Position numbers and translations under genes: made by a program. The notes beneath the pieces were generated by a model. That model saw nothing but the letters and a program-made list of their open reading frames with translations. It did no database searches and was not told where the DNA came from. This document shows positions 1 through 10,980 of a DNA stretch of 64,000 bases, one piece after another (position 1 is the first letter of the stretch; each line of letters opens with the position of its first letter). This DNA is from Symbiodinium kawagutii (lineage: Eukaryota > Sar > Dinophyceae > Suessiales > Symbiodiniaceae). Location of the stretch: contig VSDK01012844.1 in the NCBI GenBank assembly GCA_009767595.1, positions 521,227 to 585,226 on the forward strand, written 5' to 3'.

Positions 1-560
1 TGGGATGACTTGGGTCGAATTGGTTGCTGACCATTTTAGTACCAGGCTTCTCTTGGTGCGGCCTTACATACGATACATACGATGGAGCCATGGGTCAATC
101 ACCATAAGCTGCTGAACGGGGAAACATATCAATCAGTGGTTGTTCAATTCCTCAAGTAGGGTGGTTGTTGAACATTCCTCAATCAGTAGGGCATCCAGAA
201 CAGCAGAGTTGGTTCGCAGTTACAACCTTGCTGGGGGTATTGAACAACTACAGGATCGGGGAGAACTGGTTCAAGTGCCCGTTTGGAGGTTGACTTGTCG
301 CTTCTGGTTGGTGTGCTAAGTTTATTGGTCCCCTCTACGGAGCTCACCAACAATCAATCTCCACGTTTGCTGGGACTTGTCGTTGAGGTTGTGACTACTG
401 GTGGCTGTGTTGACGGGTACAGAACCAATGGGATATCCACCTTTGATTCTGCTGACTCAATAGCTAGCAGGTGTCATAGCTCAAAAAAGGATGGTAAACC
501 AACCAACAACGATTTGCCTTGGGGGTGATCAGTGGTTGATGGACCATGTAAGGCTGAGAT
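1..560. other. no gene recognised
   Basis: This stretch has no convincing exon. A short frame at 283-528 is open but lacks splice context. It holds degenerate words of the TGGTTG/CAACCA type that are seen across the window. Confidence 0.4.
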
Positions 561-836
561 TTGACAGGAGAGAAATCCAACAAACAGCAGCCCGCAACAT
601 CCACACCATGGGTATGTTCCGAAACGGTGGTGTCCCGAGTTGCTACCAAGAAGTATGAACACAGGAAAACTCTCACTGATTGGAGGTGCACCATTCCTGG
701 GCAACCTCAGGCCAAATTGATCAATTCCGCTCGCAGGAAAGTGGAAGATGCTCATACCGCTTTCTATCGATCCAGGCTCCGCTCGCCTCGAAGGTTGCCG
801 CAGTGTCACCCTGGTTGTATCACAGCTGACCTTTGA
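561..836 (+). CDS. possible coding exon, frame ambiguous
   Basis: An AG|G acceptor-like site (TTTGACAG|G) at 567 precedes a stretch open in two + frames. One runs to TGA at 834-836 and contains KTLTDWRCTIPGQPQAK; the other runs to about 718 and contains NTGKLSLIGGAPFLG. A minus frame is also open here. The composition is less AT-rich than the flanks, so some coding content is likely, but the frame cannot be fixed by eye. No family is recognised. Confidence 0.3.
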   Translation: MTGEKSNKQQPATSTPWVCSETVVSRVATKKYEHRKTLTDWRCTIPGQPQAKLINSARRKVEDAHTAFYRSRLRSPRRLPQCHPGCITADL

Positions 837-910
837 CCTGAACGCTTCAGACGTATTCTGAAAGACTGCAATGCATGAAGTGAACTTGGTGTTTCTATCC
901 TATCTCAGGT

Positions 911-1522
911 CTATTGGCTAATACGAACCAACCAGCCAAACAAAGAATACCAAAAACACAGAACTTGCTGATTCACAGCTATCAAAATGAGTGAAAAAAT
1001 CAAACGCAGCGTCTCTGCAAACTCTGGGTTGTTAACTTTGGGCAAGCACTCTGAATGATGCCTCACTGGGCTTTGTGGGTCATGAATGGTCATGATTCGT
1101 ATTACGTTGATTGGTTTATCAATTGTTCTGGTTGATTGACCGTCGAGGGTTTTCACTTGTAAACAATCGTGTCTCTTTAGCCACTGCGCCAAGTTCCGTG
1201 TTGTTTTCCACAAGGGCAATCATAACTGCGCAGGTGTGGTGACCCTGCAGATTCTAACGCAACTCCGTAGATGGAGGTACTCCCATGATTCTTGTTGGCG
1301 TACCCCACATTTTTTCAGAAAAACTTCTCCGACATTCGCAGCAACGGTTGCTTTAATGCGGATGCTTTTTGGATCATGTTTGTGCGGCAAGGTTTGTACC
1401 AAATAGATTTTAGCTATGTAGCCATATGAGTAAAATGGGTTCGTGATCCGTACGGGAAGAGGCATACTGTCCTTGGTTCTATTCTTGATCGCTATCTTCA
1501 ATGTTTCACCACGATTCAACAT
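911..1522 (-). pseudogene. minus-strand reading frame broken by one stop
   Basis: On the minus strand one frame stays open for about 200 codons except for a single TGA at about 1220-1222. The upstream half (1522-1223) and downstream half (1219-911) share the same frame. The upstream half reads like protein (for example ESWEYLHLRSCVRICRV) and the downstream half contains NLAQWLKRHDCLQVKTLDG. No domain is recognised. It could be a decayed gene or retroelement fragment, a spliced exon pair, or chance. It is one of few minus-strand candidates in a window where nearly all coding islands are on the + strand. Confidence 0.3.
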
Positions 1523-2160
1523 TTGTCATGATTGATTGTTATGACCTTAGATCAACCACTACCAAACTATTCGAAGCCACTATCAACCATCCCTCGCCAT
1601 CGATCATTGGTCAACTATAGATATCGACCCGGAGTATCATCATTGCATCGGTAAGAAAAATGCAATAAACAATCCATTCCCCAAATTCAAAAATGTGTCC
1701 TCCGCCAGGTATTCAATACGGACTTTGCATTTTGAAGCCATCAGAGGAAAAATGAAATGAAATTAAGCCTATTCTCAACCATGGTTATCAGCGTTGATAA
1801 TGCATGAATATCAACATGAATATGAGTGATATCAACTTATGTAAATCAATACAATTCAAAAAACCATTGAAAACACATAGCCGTCTTTCAGGTGAAGATC
1901 TTGGGTACCTTTACCTACCCTTGTGTTCCTCGTGAATAGTAGTGACCCATGCTCATATTACATACTAGAATTGACATTTGGTGGTATATACCATTATGAA
2001 TGCATGTATTCATTCTAGCGATAAAATGCTTAGATACCGTACCACATAACGCGTTCGAGATGAATATCAACGGATACTGTACCACACTCATCCATTGTAC
2101 ATATGCATGAATGTATAGTTTCAACAAACAGCAGTGCCTCAATACGTCCCCTGCTTCCAG
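1523..2160. other. non-coding stretch, probably intron or intergenic
   Basis: AT-rich sequence with scattered ATGAATATCAAC-type words. I see no coding island and no family A-E element here. Confidence 0.4.
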
Positions 2161-2260
2161 GCACTTGATGTTTGTGCGCGGCCAGTCCTACTATGCAGAG
2201 CGGCGAGATATGCTGGTGCCCGGGCTCTTGCCGAGCCATTGGTTGCTGCATGCTGTGGGG
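2161..2260 (+). CDS. internal exon of an unidentified intron-rich gene
   Basis: A 100-nt GC-richer island with an AG|G acceptor (CTTCCAG|G) and a GT donor directly after 2260. With one leading base borrowed from the previous exon it encodes 33 residues, including FVRGQSYYAERRDMLVPG and then LLPSHWLLHAVG. The other frames are less protein-like. It is the clearest exon at the left end of the window. I do not recognise the protein. The next candidate exon downstream is at 3249. Confidence 0.5.
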
Positions 2261-3248
2261 GTCTCAATGATAAAACTATGGTGATAAATGATGATTAGTA
2301 GATCAATGATGGTTACTAGATTAGCAAAGTATGGCAGATATTGATTGACTATAGTCAATAATGTTTATAAATGCTTCGTGATGATTAATAAATTGCGGAA
2401 ATGTCTCGTGGTAGACACAGACTAATCAATCGCCCCTAAGCCATAAAGAGCTTATTATCTACCATGAAATATGGATGTTTACACAGAAATTGGTAGAAAA
2501 TCGACAGCAGTTTGTTGATGATGGCCATGAACCTTCAATATTGTTTTATGATGATTTATAGTTGCTCCACGTGCCACGTGGTTTTGAAATGATGGTCTCC
2601 AATCACTAGCGAAGAATGTCTGATATGTTTGATAGTGCTTGCTAGCCTGTCAGAATTTTGGAAAATGCTTGGGGCAACTAACTATGACCAACAATCAATT
2701 GTTCCTAATGGTAATGAGCAAGTGCGTTTATCAAACTGGTTTACCACCAACAATATCCAGTAACAATTGACTTGTTTTCATTCGAGGAATACTGAATACT
2801 TCACCGAATCCTTACGACCTGATATACATGGGTCTATTATCCACAAGAGCCTACTCTGCGGAATAGCTTCTCTAAACCAATCAATCAGAATACTCAATTG
2901 TTTGCTTCATAGTCATGAATCATGGAATAGTGGTGGTACAGATCGTAGTCACATTCATGATTAAAGATATGATACTCTTCTTGAACAAAAACAGTGATGA
3001 TCAGAATCAATAATTATTGTTGACCAAAGTTGGCCGTATAGAAGCCCGATAGTGATACTATCTGGCAAACTAACCTGGAAGCAAAACTGCCATACTTATA
3101 ATAATGCACCATTTATGGTGGTATACGGTATACATATTAATTATTTGTTAATTACAAGTAAGCCACCGTAAATGGTGGATCTTCCGCTTCTAAGTCAGTC
3201 GACCAGAGTGATAGATCATGATCCAACCTGTGCATCACTGGAACCAGC
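2261..3248. other. AT-rich non-coding stretch with a degenerate family D element
   Basis: No exon is supported here. The stretch contains TGATGATT-type words and, at 3058-3205, a degenerate inverted repeat resembling family D. Confidence 0.4.
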
Positions 3249-3341
3249 ATGTCTCATCGTCTTCGCAGCGCGCCGCTCGCGCCGTTAGGAGAAGTTCTAC
3301 AATGGCTGGGCGATTCTGTGTGCAGTGGTCTTGGCGACCTG
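3249..3341 (+). CDS. possible first coding exon of an unidentified gene
   Basis: An ATG at 3249 opens 31 whole codons ending at a GT donor (GACCTG|GTCGTG). The peptide starts MSHRLRSAPLAPLGEV and continues LQWLGDSVCSGLGDL. The island is GC-rich against its surroundings. An AG at 3266-3267 could instead make it an internal exon, in which case the ATG would not be the start. A family E element begins about 30 bases after the donor. The function is unknown. Confidence 0.4.
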
Positions 3342-3370
3342 GTCGTGGTTAATGGTGGGAATACAACTGC

Positions 3371-3450
3371 CTGGTAGTTGGGAGGGAGGCCAGGAGCCAG
3401 GGGTATCCTTATAGGCCCTTGGAAGGGAGGAGCGATTTGGAACTACCAGG
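3371..3450. mobile_element. family E inverted-repeat element, copy 1
   Basis: About 80 bp bounded by CTGGTAGTT and AACTACCAG (an inverted repeat), with an internal GGAGCCAGGGGTATCC word and a GGGAGG run. Two other copies occur at 27900 and 30132. It lies in the presumed intron after the 3249-3341 exon. Confidence 0.55.
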
Positions 3451-3713
3451 AGTTTATAGTGGGTTGATAGTGGGGTAAAAGTGCTTAATCAATAGTGGAA
3501 TACTGGGAATATTCCAAGTGATGTTAGACGGTAGTGGTTAACGGTGGGAATACAAATTGTCAAAAATCTGAGTCTAGGTTGCTTAAGGGCTTGACAACAA
3601 GGGACCGTGGCTGATAGAATTCCTTTGATTGGTAGACCAATCATGGATTTGTAATTGTAGGTACTGGTTATATAAATTATCCATGGTTCCTGCAGTATGT
3701 ATGAACGATCATT

Positions 3714-3816
3714 TGGTGGTTTCTCAAAATAGGGGTACCCCCAAATCATCCATTTTCAACCATGTACAGTAATAAACTAACCAGTTTTGAGGGTTCCCCA
3801 TTTTGAGAAACCACCA
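3714..3816. mobile_element. family A inverted-repeat element (introner/MITE-like)
   Basis: 103 bp. The left end TGGTGGTTTCTCAAAAT is answered at the right by its inverse ATTTTGAGAAACCACCA. Next to the ends are GGGGTACCCC-like bases and an AATCATCCAT word shared by other copies. There is no coding capacity. This is one of the best-preserved copies. Confidence 0.75.
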
Positions 3817-4832
3817 TTTGACCAGGCTGATGAGGTTTGAGGTGAATCAGCATGTCATTCAATCAGCATTGAAAATCACCTCCAGGGGTCATCCCCAGGA
3901 TGGATGCCCCTCGTCCACGTTGAGCCTTACCATCATCGAATACCCAAAGGTCGTAGGCACCAAATTGGATCTCATTGCTGATAGCCTCAATGGTAGATAC
4001 CTGGGATGTTCAGGGAAGTTCAAACACCGATAATCCTGAAGAAAATTATCTCACTGGCTTAAAACTTCAGCACCAGTCAGGCATGTTTTGAAGAAATTCA
4101 AAGGTTAAAAGATACAGCGTAGACCAGCGGATTTCATTTTGGTAGGTCCAGACATGGTGGTATCTACAAAGGTGACAAGGTGTAGGGATGGTTGGGACTG
4201 CTCCCGTTAAATCTCTACTGACAAAATACCTTCGGGGCATGGGATTGTGAACGAACTCATACCCCAATCATCCCCAAACCTGTTGATCCCTAGCCAATTC
4301 TGCATGGAGTTATGAAAGTGTTAGGGATGACCTCACTTAGAAGATAAGTGGAGAAGGTCCACACTGAGGGTAATCCGTGGATAGCTGGGAAGTAATTATC
4401 CAACAACGGCAGAGATACAAGAAGGGTTTTGAAGGGCCAGTAAGCATTGATGCTAGTTGGCTCATAGTACGTGCTTTATGATGCTTAGCCGTTTAGCAAG
4501 GGCTAAGAACGGTTTGTGCTCAATGATGGAGGGAATACATCCGAGAATCATGGGTGTGCACCGCCAACTCGCATCGTTGATGCCGGATGAAGCTTTTGGG
4601 AGGTTATAGCAGATGTTTGATGATCACTTGGGAGCATCGCACTGGTTTTGGGGAGTTCTTTTTGTTTAGCAAAATCCGGCCAACAATAGTGAATACTTTG
4701 GAATAGACTAATTAACCACAACCAACTAATAAGTAGTAATGCGCTAGTTTCATGAGCCTACCAAGCCATTATCCCAAGCTTTGCGGCTGATCAGTTGTAG
4801 CTGGAGTCGTTTTTCATTGACTTTGTTGACAG

Positions 4833-4880
4833 TATCGACTCCTGGCTGGGGACACCAAGGGGAGTCTCGAAAGGGCTATG
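4833..4880 (+). CDS. possible small exon
   Basis: After TTGTTGACAG an open stretch encodes YRLLAGDTKGSLERAMEG. Its starting phase fits the phase-0 end of the 3249-3341 exon. The 3' edge is unclear (a GA-type donor would be needed). Two other frames are also partly open, so support is weak. Confidence 0.28.
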
Positions 4881-4944
4881 GAAGGACACCAGCACGACTC
4901 GTGATGATCTTCTGGCAGGTGGTTCCATAGTGGATACTACCTTA

Positions 4945-5066
4945 ATATGGCTATGGGTCAATATTAAGCATCAAGTTTATGGCTTATAATGACCAACCAA
5001 ATCATAGGGAAAACAATGGTTAATGATGGGGAACCAGGGGTACAGGGTTCTGACCCATAGCCATAT
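4945..5066 (+). mobile_element. family C inverted-repeat element
   Basis: About 122 bp from ATATGGCTATGGGTCAATA to TGACCCATAGCCATAT, its inverse. It has the internal family C words GGGAAAACAATGGTTAATG and GGGGAACCAGGGGTAC. It lies in non-coding sequence. Confidence 0.75.
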
Positions 5067-5154
5067 CATCCATCATTATCCATCCATCATCCCATGGTCT
5101 TCATCCAAGCTAAGCGGAGAAGCACTCACCAATGCAACAGTTCTGCACTGAAAA

Positions 5155-5259
5155 GGCTGTGGGTCCAAACCCCTTACCCCTGGTTTTTCCCTCATTATTG
5201 TTGGTCAATATCCCCCTTAATTGGTTGGTTAATTGCTTGACCATGCTTGACCCACAGCC
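5155..5259 (-). mobile_element. family C element in reverse orientation
   Basis: Begins GGCTGTGGGTCC and ends GACCCACAGCC. The inner words (TTACCCCTGG, TTTTTCCCTC, TTGTTGGTCAATATCCCCC) are the reverse complement of the other family C copies. It sits less than 100 bp from a copy in the opposite orientation. Confidence 0.7.
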
Positions 5260-5337
5260 GAAACAGTGAGTGAACTGCTCAGGTGATTCTGATGCCGATC
5301 ATCGTCTTCTCCCCCTTTTCGCCTTTCCCCAACACAG

Positions 5338-5402
5338 CACCTTGGAAGCCTGAGCTGAGGATCGGTTCGGGCAAGCCCAGCACAACCAGAATCTTCCACT
5401 GA
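5338..5402 (+). CDS. possible terminal exon
   Basis: A strong pyrimidine tract (TTCTCCCCCTTTTCGCC, then TTTCCCCAACACAG) ends at an AG before 5338. The following frame encodes PWKPELRIGSGKPSTTRIFH and stops at TGA 5400-5402. The tract is the best part of the evidence; the peptide is short and not recognised. Confidence 0.33.
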
Positions 5403-5541
5403 TTGCATCCGGGAAACCCATGGGGGAGCAGGGCATTCACCGAAACGGATACCCAATGCTGCACCCAAAAGAAGATGTCACAAAAAACAGACATGACATC
5501 ATCGTTCTTTCTTGGGGGAGAGAAGTTGCTTTTTTGGGGCG

Positions 5542-5571
5542 TCTCAGTGTGTGTTTGTGTGTGTGTGCGTG
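5542..5571. repeat. GT microsatellite
   Basis: A short (GT)n-rich tract with TTTGT interruptions. A second one lies at about 5699-5735. Confidence 0.7.
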
Positions 5572-5878
5572 TCACATAACATCGTCAAAAATAACTCAAC
5601 CAGAGAATAAACATCGTCAAAGACTCAACCAGATGGCCTCATAGCCAATTAATGAATCATTTCATAATCACATCACCCTATGCAGCATTGCATTTACTCA
5701 GTGTGTGTGTGTGTGTGTTTGTGGGTGTGTTTGTGTCTATGAAGGATCAACCCAAGATTCCTCACCATGTCTCATCTCTGCAACCTCAGTGGCGGCCACT
5801 TGCGATCTCCATGAATGCTGGTATGTGTGTTTCCATTTTGGCAAAGTATGAATAGCTTCAGCCAGACAAACCGCTCTG

Positions 5879-5985
5879 TGGGTGTTTCTCAAAATGGGGG
5901 TACCCCCCAAATCATCCACGACTAATAACCATTTCGAGTAATAAGCCAACCATTTTGGGGTTACTCCCTGTTTAAGAAACACCCA
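5879..5985. mobile_element. family A element
   Basis: About 107 bp. The ends are TGGGTGTTTCTCAAAAT and TTTAAGAAACACCCA. Both outer ends carry the GGGTG variant instead of GGTGG, so the change is matched on the two sides. The element keeps GGGGGTACCCCCC and AATCATCCA. Confidence 0.7.
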
Positions 5986-6201
5986 TATACCATGCAATGC
6001 TCATCAAACCTGTCAGTCATAGTAAGATCCAAATCGACGAAGACAGTGTTCAGACTATTCCAGACATGTTTGCTGTTATCATGTTTGCACTCCCTTGTAA
6101 TGACACAAACTGTTTGCTATGATCGACACATCTTTACTGGCCGGTGGTTTTAAGCAGTTTTCTGGTATGAGCTGTAAACCACCAGCCGGGCACCCTTTCC
6201 A

Positions 6202-6287
6202 GCTCAGCAAGGTGTTGGTGGAACAAGCCAATTTGGTCTTGGGCATGACCATTGCCTCCTCCTGCACGGGCAGAGATCAACGGCAGT
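6202..6287 (+). CDS. possible exon running into an assembly gap
   Basis: After CCCTTTCCAG the frame encodes LSKVLVEQANLVLGM and then TIASSCTGRDQR before the N run. The island is richer in GC than its flanks. The following stretch past the gap is open in a hydrophobic frame (6305-6482) that could hold a membrane helix, but the gap breaks the reading. The function is unknown. Confidence 0.3.
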
Positions 6288-6304
6288 NNNNNNNNNNNNN
6301 NNNN
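6288..6304. other. assembly gap (17 N)
   Basis: A run of N bases. Reading frames that cross it cannot be trusted. Confidence 0.99.
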
Positions 6305-7259
6305 GAAGAGCGGCGTAGTAGGAATGCCACTACTGTTTCTACGTTGCAATACGCAGTACTGTGTAGCAGTGGTTGTAGTTGCTGTTGCAGTAGTTGTTAT
6401 CATATTTGCGTGGGGGTCCCTTTTGTTGCGGTATTTCTTTTTGGCCCAGCTGGTCAGTAAAGTTGCCCTGGAAGGACATTGAACTGGTGGCATGTATTGC
6501 AGTAACGATCCAGGCATTGAACCAGCCAACAGGGTAAATGATGATAGTGAGGCAGCTTGATGATTACAAATTTGCCTTTCACACCGCTTGTAACTGGGCA
6601 GTGGTCACTGGCCAATGGTAGCCACTCATATGAAATGGGATGTTGTTGACAATTTCTTATGCAAAGAAGCTGGCACACCGGGGTTCAAATGTGTATAGTG
6701 TATATTTCACACGTGCATATCGTATTCACCTATTCGGCTAAAAGTTGGGGTATTCATTGTATGACCTGGTTGTTGAGTTGATTCACTTACCAGATGGGTG
6801 CCCCATTGCCGAAGGCACATCGCTCGGTCATCAGTTGATGTGCACTGGGTAAACATGGTGGTTCCAAGCCAAGCCATCCACAAGCTGTGAACAAGTTGGG
6901 GAAGCTGTTAGCAGCCCGGAAAAATGACCCTATATGATAGATTTGGGTGTACATTGAGCACACAGCATTGCTCAGCGTTTTGTGAACTTTTGACACGCTG
7001 TTGACATGCTGGAGTCGACAAGTTGGATGTCACCAGCAAGGTAGCAGCAACACTAGGGGCTGTGAGAATCAACAATGGTAGGATAAATTTACAGTAGGGG
7101 TTATTTGATATCACCGTGATCAACCCTCTTGGATGTGACTACTGGCTCGGAGCATCAATCATGACGGGGACATCACCCTGTTGATCTTGGGGTAACGAAG
7201 CTGGGTCGATGAAACCAGCAATATGGATCTGGTGGTGCAGGATGCCGACTTGTTCGGAG
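6305..7259. other. no supported gene; hydrophobic open frame at the start
   Basis: Bases 6305-6482 are open in a frame rich in Val and Ala (VVVVAVAVVVIIFAWG), which could be a membrane segment or just a GTTGTAGTT-type repeat read as codons. The rest shows no coding island. Confidence 0.3.
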
Positions 7260-7310
7260 GACCAACCCCACCGGACCCAAAGCACTCATGACGGAGATGA
7301 GCGCCTGGAG
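7260..7310 (+). CDS. possible small exon
   Basis: Follows an AG|G site (TTCGGAG|G). The frame encodes TNPTGPKALMTEMSAW before a GT. Other frames are also open, so the call is tentative. Confidence 0.28.
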
Positions 7311-7574
7311 TGGTTGTTTGGAGTTGTGGGGTCAGCCTATCGTCGTCGTTGGTTCACCAGTGGATCTGATGTTTCACGATGGCTAGTGCTGCCACAGTAT
7401 TATGATTTTAAGTGTAAGAAGCATGTCGGAAGTAGACCATCCAACGACTTCGAAAGCCTCACCCATTTGTTGCTAGCATCATTTGCTTGTGGGTCAAGGG
7501 CGACTGTGCTCCTGTCAGTTCACATCCCATAAATGATAAGTTAAACTGCGCTGAGATGCGCGCCGATCCCCATT

Positions 7575-7682
7575 TGGTGGTTTCTCAAAATAGGGGTACA
7601 CCCACTTATCAACCTTTCGTACACATTCCTATTCATCGACGCATCATTCCTGGAGTCCCCAAACTGGCTTGAGAAACCTCCA
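7575..7682. mobile_element. family A element
   Basis: About 108 bp from TGGTGGTTTCTCAAAAT to TTGAGAAACCTCCA. The right end has decayed more than the left. Confidence 0.7.
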
Positions 7683-8762
7683 TATAGATCCATATAGTAG
7701 TTTAGCCACCAGTGTTGGTGATCATCCCCTCTAAATCATCATGATCTCCTTCAAAAACCATGAAGAGACCATTGTTCTTGGTTCTCATCCCCTTTTTTAT
7801 GCTTATCCTTAACCTCATTAAGGACCCCAAACTGGCTTTTGGCAATCCCCCCGAAGTGACTCGTTACGAAGTTCGACAAACGAATTGGACATGTTGAGTT
7901 TGTCGCGGCAGGTATGTTGAACTGGAGCTCTTCAATGCTCCTGCCATACAAATTCAGAGATCCTGGGCGGCAGGGCCTGGACATGGCGGTGGTTAGTGGT
8001 TCATGGCGCTAAGGGCGCCAGGGAGTAGGCCAAGTCAGTAAGAGATGGTTTGGTTGATGATTGGTTGATGGTTTGGTTGGTGGTTTGTTGATGGTTGGAG
8101 ACCTCCCCAGGAAGCGAATGGTGATGCGATACGAATGGGGGTACTTCAAAATGGATTGAATGAGGGGCAGCCAACTTGTAGACTCCAGCAAACCTCATGA
8201 TGCTAGTGGTTCTTTCACGCATGTATATTGCACTTCATTTTTGGCTTGTGGTTCCACTGGAACTAGCATCACGAAAAAGATTTTGCCAGGTTATTTTGTT
8301 AAGCCACTCAATCCAGTGTCCATCCCCCTCCCCACACCAACACAGTGCAGCTTTCCTTCCAATATTTCCGGCACCACCAGGTGCAGTGTCTAAGTCTAAG
8401 TTGTATTGTTTGGATGTTCTTTGTTCTAGGGTGCTAGTATTGGCTGGAACTCTTTTGTGGTGGATCCCGAACTACTAATACTTAATGGGTGGCCCAAGGC
8501 ATAAGTTGCTCACTGAGCCATTTCACAAACTAGTTCTACTATGGTTACTATGGACTACGTAGCTGACTGGTGACTTTACTGGTACAACACCATGATTATC
8601 AGTTATCAGTTATCAGGTTTAAGTCATTAAACCTAAGTCATTGAACCTCAGTTTTGACCTCTTGTTTTTTAACTGTTCCTGGGGGAGTGCACAGAAGGTA
8701 CCATTCTGGTGATCACCCAACTGTGACTGCCATGGGTTTTTCCTGCTCCGCAAGCTTCTCAG
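7683..8762. other. non-coding stretch
   Basis: Contains TGGTTTGGTTGATGGTTTG-type degenerate repeats (about 8040-8100) and no exon that I can defend. Confidence 0.35.
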
Positions 8763-8884
8763 GATCCAATAACTCCGAAAAGGCCCAGTACTTGCAGTCC
8801 CATGGCTGCCACGAGTCGTGTTGTTGCTCCTGCGCCTTACATGTCCGAAGCGGAAAGGGCTTCTGGACAACCAGGGCTGCCGAA
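8763..8884 (+). CDS. possible exon, Pro/Ser/Ala-rich
   Basis: AG|G acceptor (TTCTCAG|G). The frame encodes PITPKRPSTCSPMAATSR and then VVAPAPYMSEAERASG. A GT lies at the 3' end before an in-frame TGA. The composition suggests a linker rather than a folded domain. A second + frame is open across the same bases and is Cys-rich, so the frame is uncertain. Confidence 0.35.
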
Positions 8885-9441
8885 GTGCTGATAAGCATCA
8901 GGTTTTGTGATGAATTTGTGTGGGAGATCACCTGAAACTGAATCATCGACGGATGGTTTGAGAATCGGCGAGTTTATTGTTTATTAACCATTGATGAAAT
9001 GGTTTTGTAGTGATGGTTGTTAATGAATGGTTGAGGTCTTGAAGGCTTATTGTTCATGAATGATTAGATGATAGCGGATGAGTGGTTGATTCACAATGAA
9101 ATAATTGATGGTTCATTTTGGTTTTGTTGATGAGTTTGCAGAAACTCTTGCCTCATCCTGGAAATAACAGTGGAGAGCCTGAACAACCTTTGACATAGTC
9201 ACTATATCATACAGCCATATCCATCATTATCCATCTATATCCTTGGAAACATGTTCCTCAACCATGTTCAAGCAAGATGGATATGAAGCAAGGATATGAG
9301 CCAATTGGTTTGTTGGTTGATCCAACTCTTTTACCCCAGAAAGATTGGTACATCCAGTGCCGGTTTTGGTGCCCCACGATCTGTTGTACACAGCGCAGAT
9401 CTTTCGTAGCGTGGGACAATCCGACCTGGACTGGCGCTGAG

Positions 9442-9549
9442 GGACAACCCGCGGGTCAACACAGACATCGACATTCAAGACATTCATTGGCCTTGGTTCT
9501 CTCAGGACTGGGAAGTGTTGCTAAGCTCGCAGCTAGGGCTTCGTTTCAG
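9442..9549 (+). CDS. exon of an unidentified intron-rich gene
   Basis: AG|G acceptor at 9440-9442 and a GT donor (TTTCAG|GTCTC) after 9549. The frame is strongly protein-like: DNPRVNTDIDIQDIHWPW followed by FSQDWEVLLSSQLGLRF. The alternative frames hit stops. No domain is recognised. It lies 0.3 kb upstream of another clear exon (9841-9927), likely of the same gene, although the phases of the two edges as drawn do not join directly, so an edge may be wrong or a small exon may lie between. Confidence 0.5.
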
Positions 9550-9840
9550 GTCTCATTAATGTGCCCTTGCTTGTGTTTCAATTGATTTTGTTTCCGAAAA
9601 TCTGCTGTTCCATGATCAAGCAACCTGAACGTAAGCAGTGCTAAGCATTATGAACCTCAATTAACTATAACCTTTGTTAGCCAGCATTATCCATTACCAA
9701 CCTCAAAACCATTAATATCACCATACAACCATGAATATCAACCATTAATTACCTCAATTAACAACCATTGTCATCCATTTGGAATCCTTAGCAGCTTTCA
9801 GTTGCTTTTCTGATCCACGCACCGAAACGCCACGTTGCAG

Positions 9841-9927
9841 GAAGCCCTGCACGCCTCCCCCGCGATGTTGGAAGAGGTGCAAAACATCCTCTCCAAGGCG
9901 CGGTGCTTGCAGGAAAACCCGGTGGAA
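9841..9927 (+). CDS. exon encoding a likely alpha-helical segment
   Basis: 87 nt, exactly 29 codons, from AG|G (GTTGCAG|G) to a GT donor. It encodes EALHASPAMLEEVQNILS followed by KARCLQENPVE, an amphipathic helix-like stretch. The frame, the GC content and both splice motifs agree, making this one of the cleanest islands. The function is unknown. Confidence 0.6.
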
Positions 9928-9959
9928 GTTTCTATTGGCTGACTACGGTTATAGTGAAC

Positions 9960-10310
9960 GTTTGGTTTACTTCACCATTGGCTGAACTATTGGTTTAGAT
10001 ACAGTACCAATCGCGAACTATTGGTTTACTATGGTGTTTGGTGAACTATTGGTTTACATCACACATCTATTGGTTGACTATGGCTTGCTATGGTGTACTA
10101 TGGTTTACATATATTATATTGATTGTCTATTGTCATTGGTATATACTGGTCAACTATGGCTACAGGTGTTGTTGCAGGATCCTTTATATGGTTATCTATG
10201 GTTTACTATGGTTATGGTTATATTTTCGGGGGGTTCTGTGATTGACTATGGTTTTGTGTGTTTTGTTTAGGAGACTTTTTGTATGGCTAACTATGGTTGT
10301 TTAGAGTGAT
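9960..10310. repeat. degenerate TTGGTTTACTATGG-type repeat tract
   Basis: Roughly 350 bp of loosely repeated CTATTGGTTTACTATGG words, all in one orientation. The long open frames in this tract are a by-product of the repeat. Confidence 0.6.
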
Positions 10311-10439
10311 GAACTAGGGGTGACAACCACCAATAAGATCTAATTAGTTGGTGGTTTTGGACTTTTTTTTGACAGGGAATTATAGTGGTTCATAGTGGAT
10401 GGAAAGCAGCAATACTGGTGAATCATGGTGAATCAACTA

Positions 10440-10535
10440 CTAGTTGGGGGTTTCAATCATATTTCCCCCAATACTTGGGATGGTTAGTTGATTGACTAAT
10501 GAGTATTTTTTTCAGGGGAGCGAAACCACCGGCAA
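10440..10535. mobile_element. diverged family B element
   Basis: Begins CTAGTTGGGGGTTTC and ends CGAAACCACCGGCA, with the internal GGTTAGTTGATTGACTAAT and TTTTTTTCAGGGG words typical of family B. A lone B-like end (TAGTTGGTGGTTTTGG) lies just upstream at about 10340. Confidence 0.55.
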
Positions 10536-10638
10536 TTGTAAATGCATGCATTTAGTATGCATTAAACATGGTTTAATTATCTACATATACATTGATATCT
10601 ATTATACGTGGATGTGTGTAATTGATTGAAGGTATTGC

Positions 10639-10730
10639 ATGACACATGTGTTTGCATATATCTATGTCTATGTCTGTCTCTATAACTATCTATGTGCATA
10701 TATATATATATATGATTATATATGTACACC
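10639..10730. repeat. AT/CTAT-rich low-complexity tract
   Basis: TATGTCTATGTCTGTCTC followed by an (AT)n run near 10697-10712. Confidence 0.6.
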
Positions 10731-10819
10731 GGATTGTCCTCAAAATCTTGTATACATACTGTTTGCGGAATCTATCATTATACTAATTAACCATAGCCAT
10801 GATACGGGTACAAGTAGAG

Positions 10820-10880
10820 GATGAAGAAAACCAGACACAAGAACACTCTGCGTGGATATATCTTTGGGTCGCACGTGCGG
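10820..10880 (+). CDS. exon of an unidentified gene
   Basis: AG|G acceptor (AGTAGAG|G) and a strong G|GTAAGC donor at 10880/10881. It encodes DEENQTQEHSAWIYLWVARA, 20 codons plus one base. The good donor favours this over the other open frames. The next coding island begins only 100 bp downstream. Confidence 0.5.
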
Positions 10881-10980
10881 GTAAGCCATGTCAGTCGCCG
10901 TAACCCATGCCATGATTCATCGGAAAAGATCGGGAAACAGCTCCTGCTACCGACCCAGCTTTGCATCACATGTAGGCCAG

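Noticed and set aside
5229..5575. Overlapping minus-strand frames of 79 and 98 codons
   Set aside because: They overlap a reverse family C element and a GT repeat, and a better + strand exon candidate with a strong pyrimidine tract lies in the same place.
10031..10270. Tyr/Leu/Val-rich open frames resembling membrane segments
   Set aside because: They come from the degenerate TTGGTTTACTATGG repeat tract.
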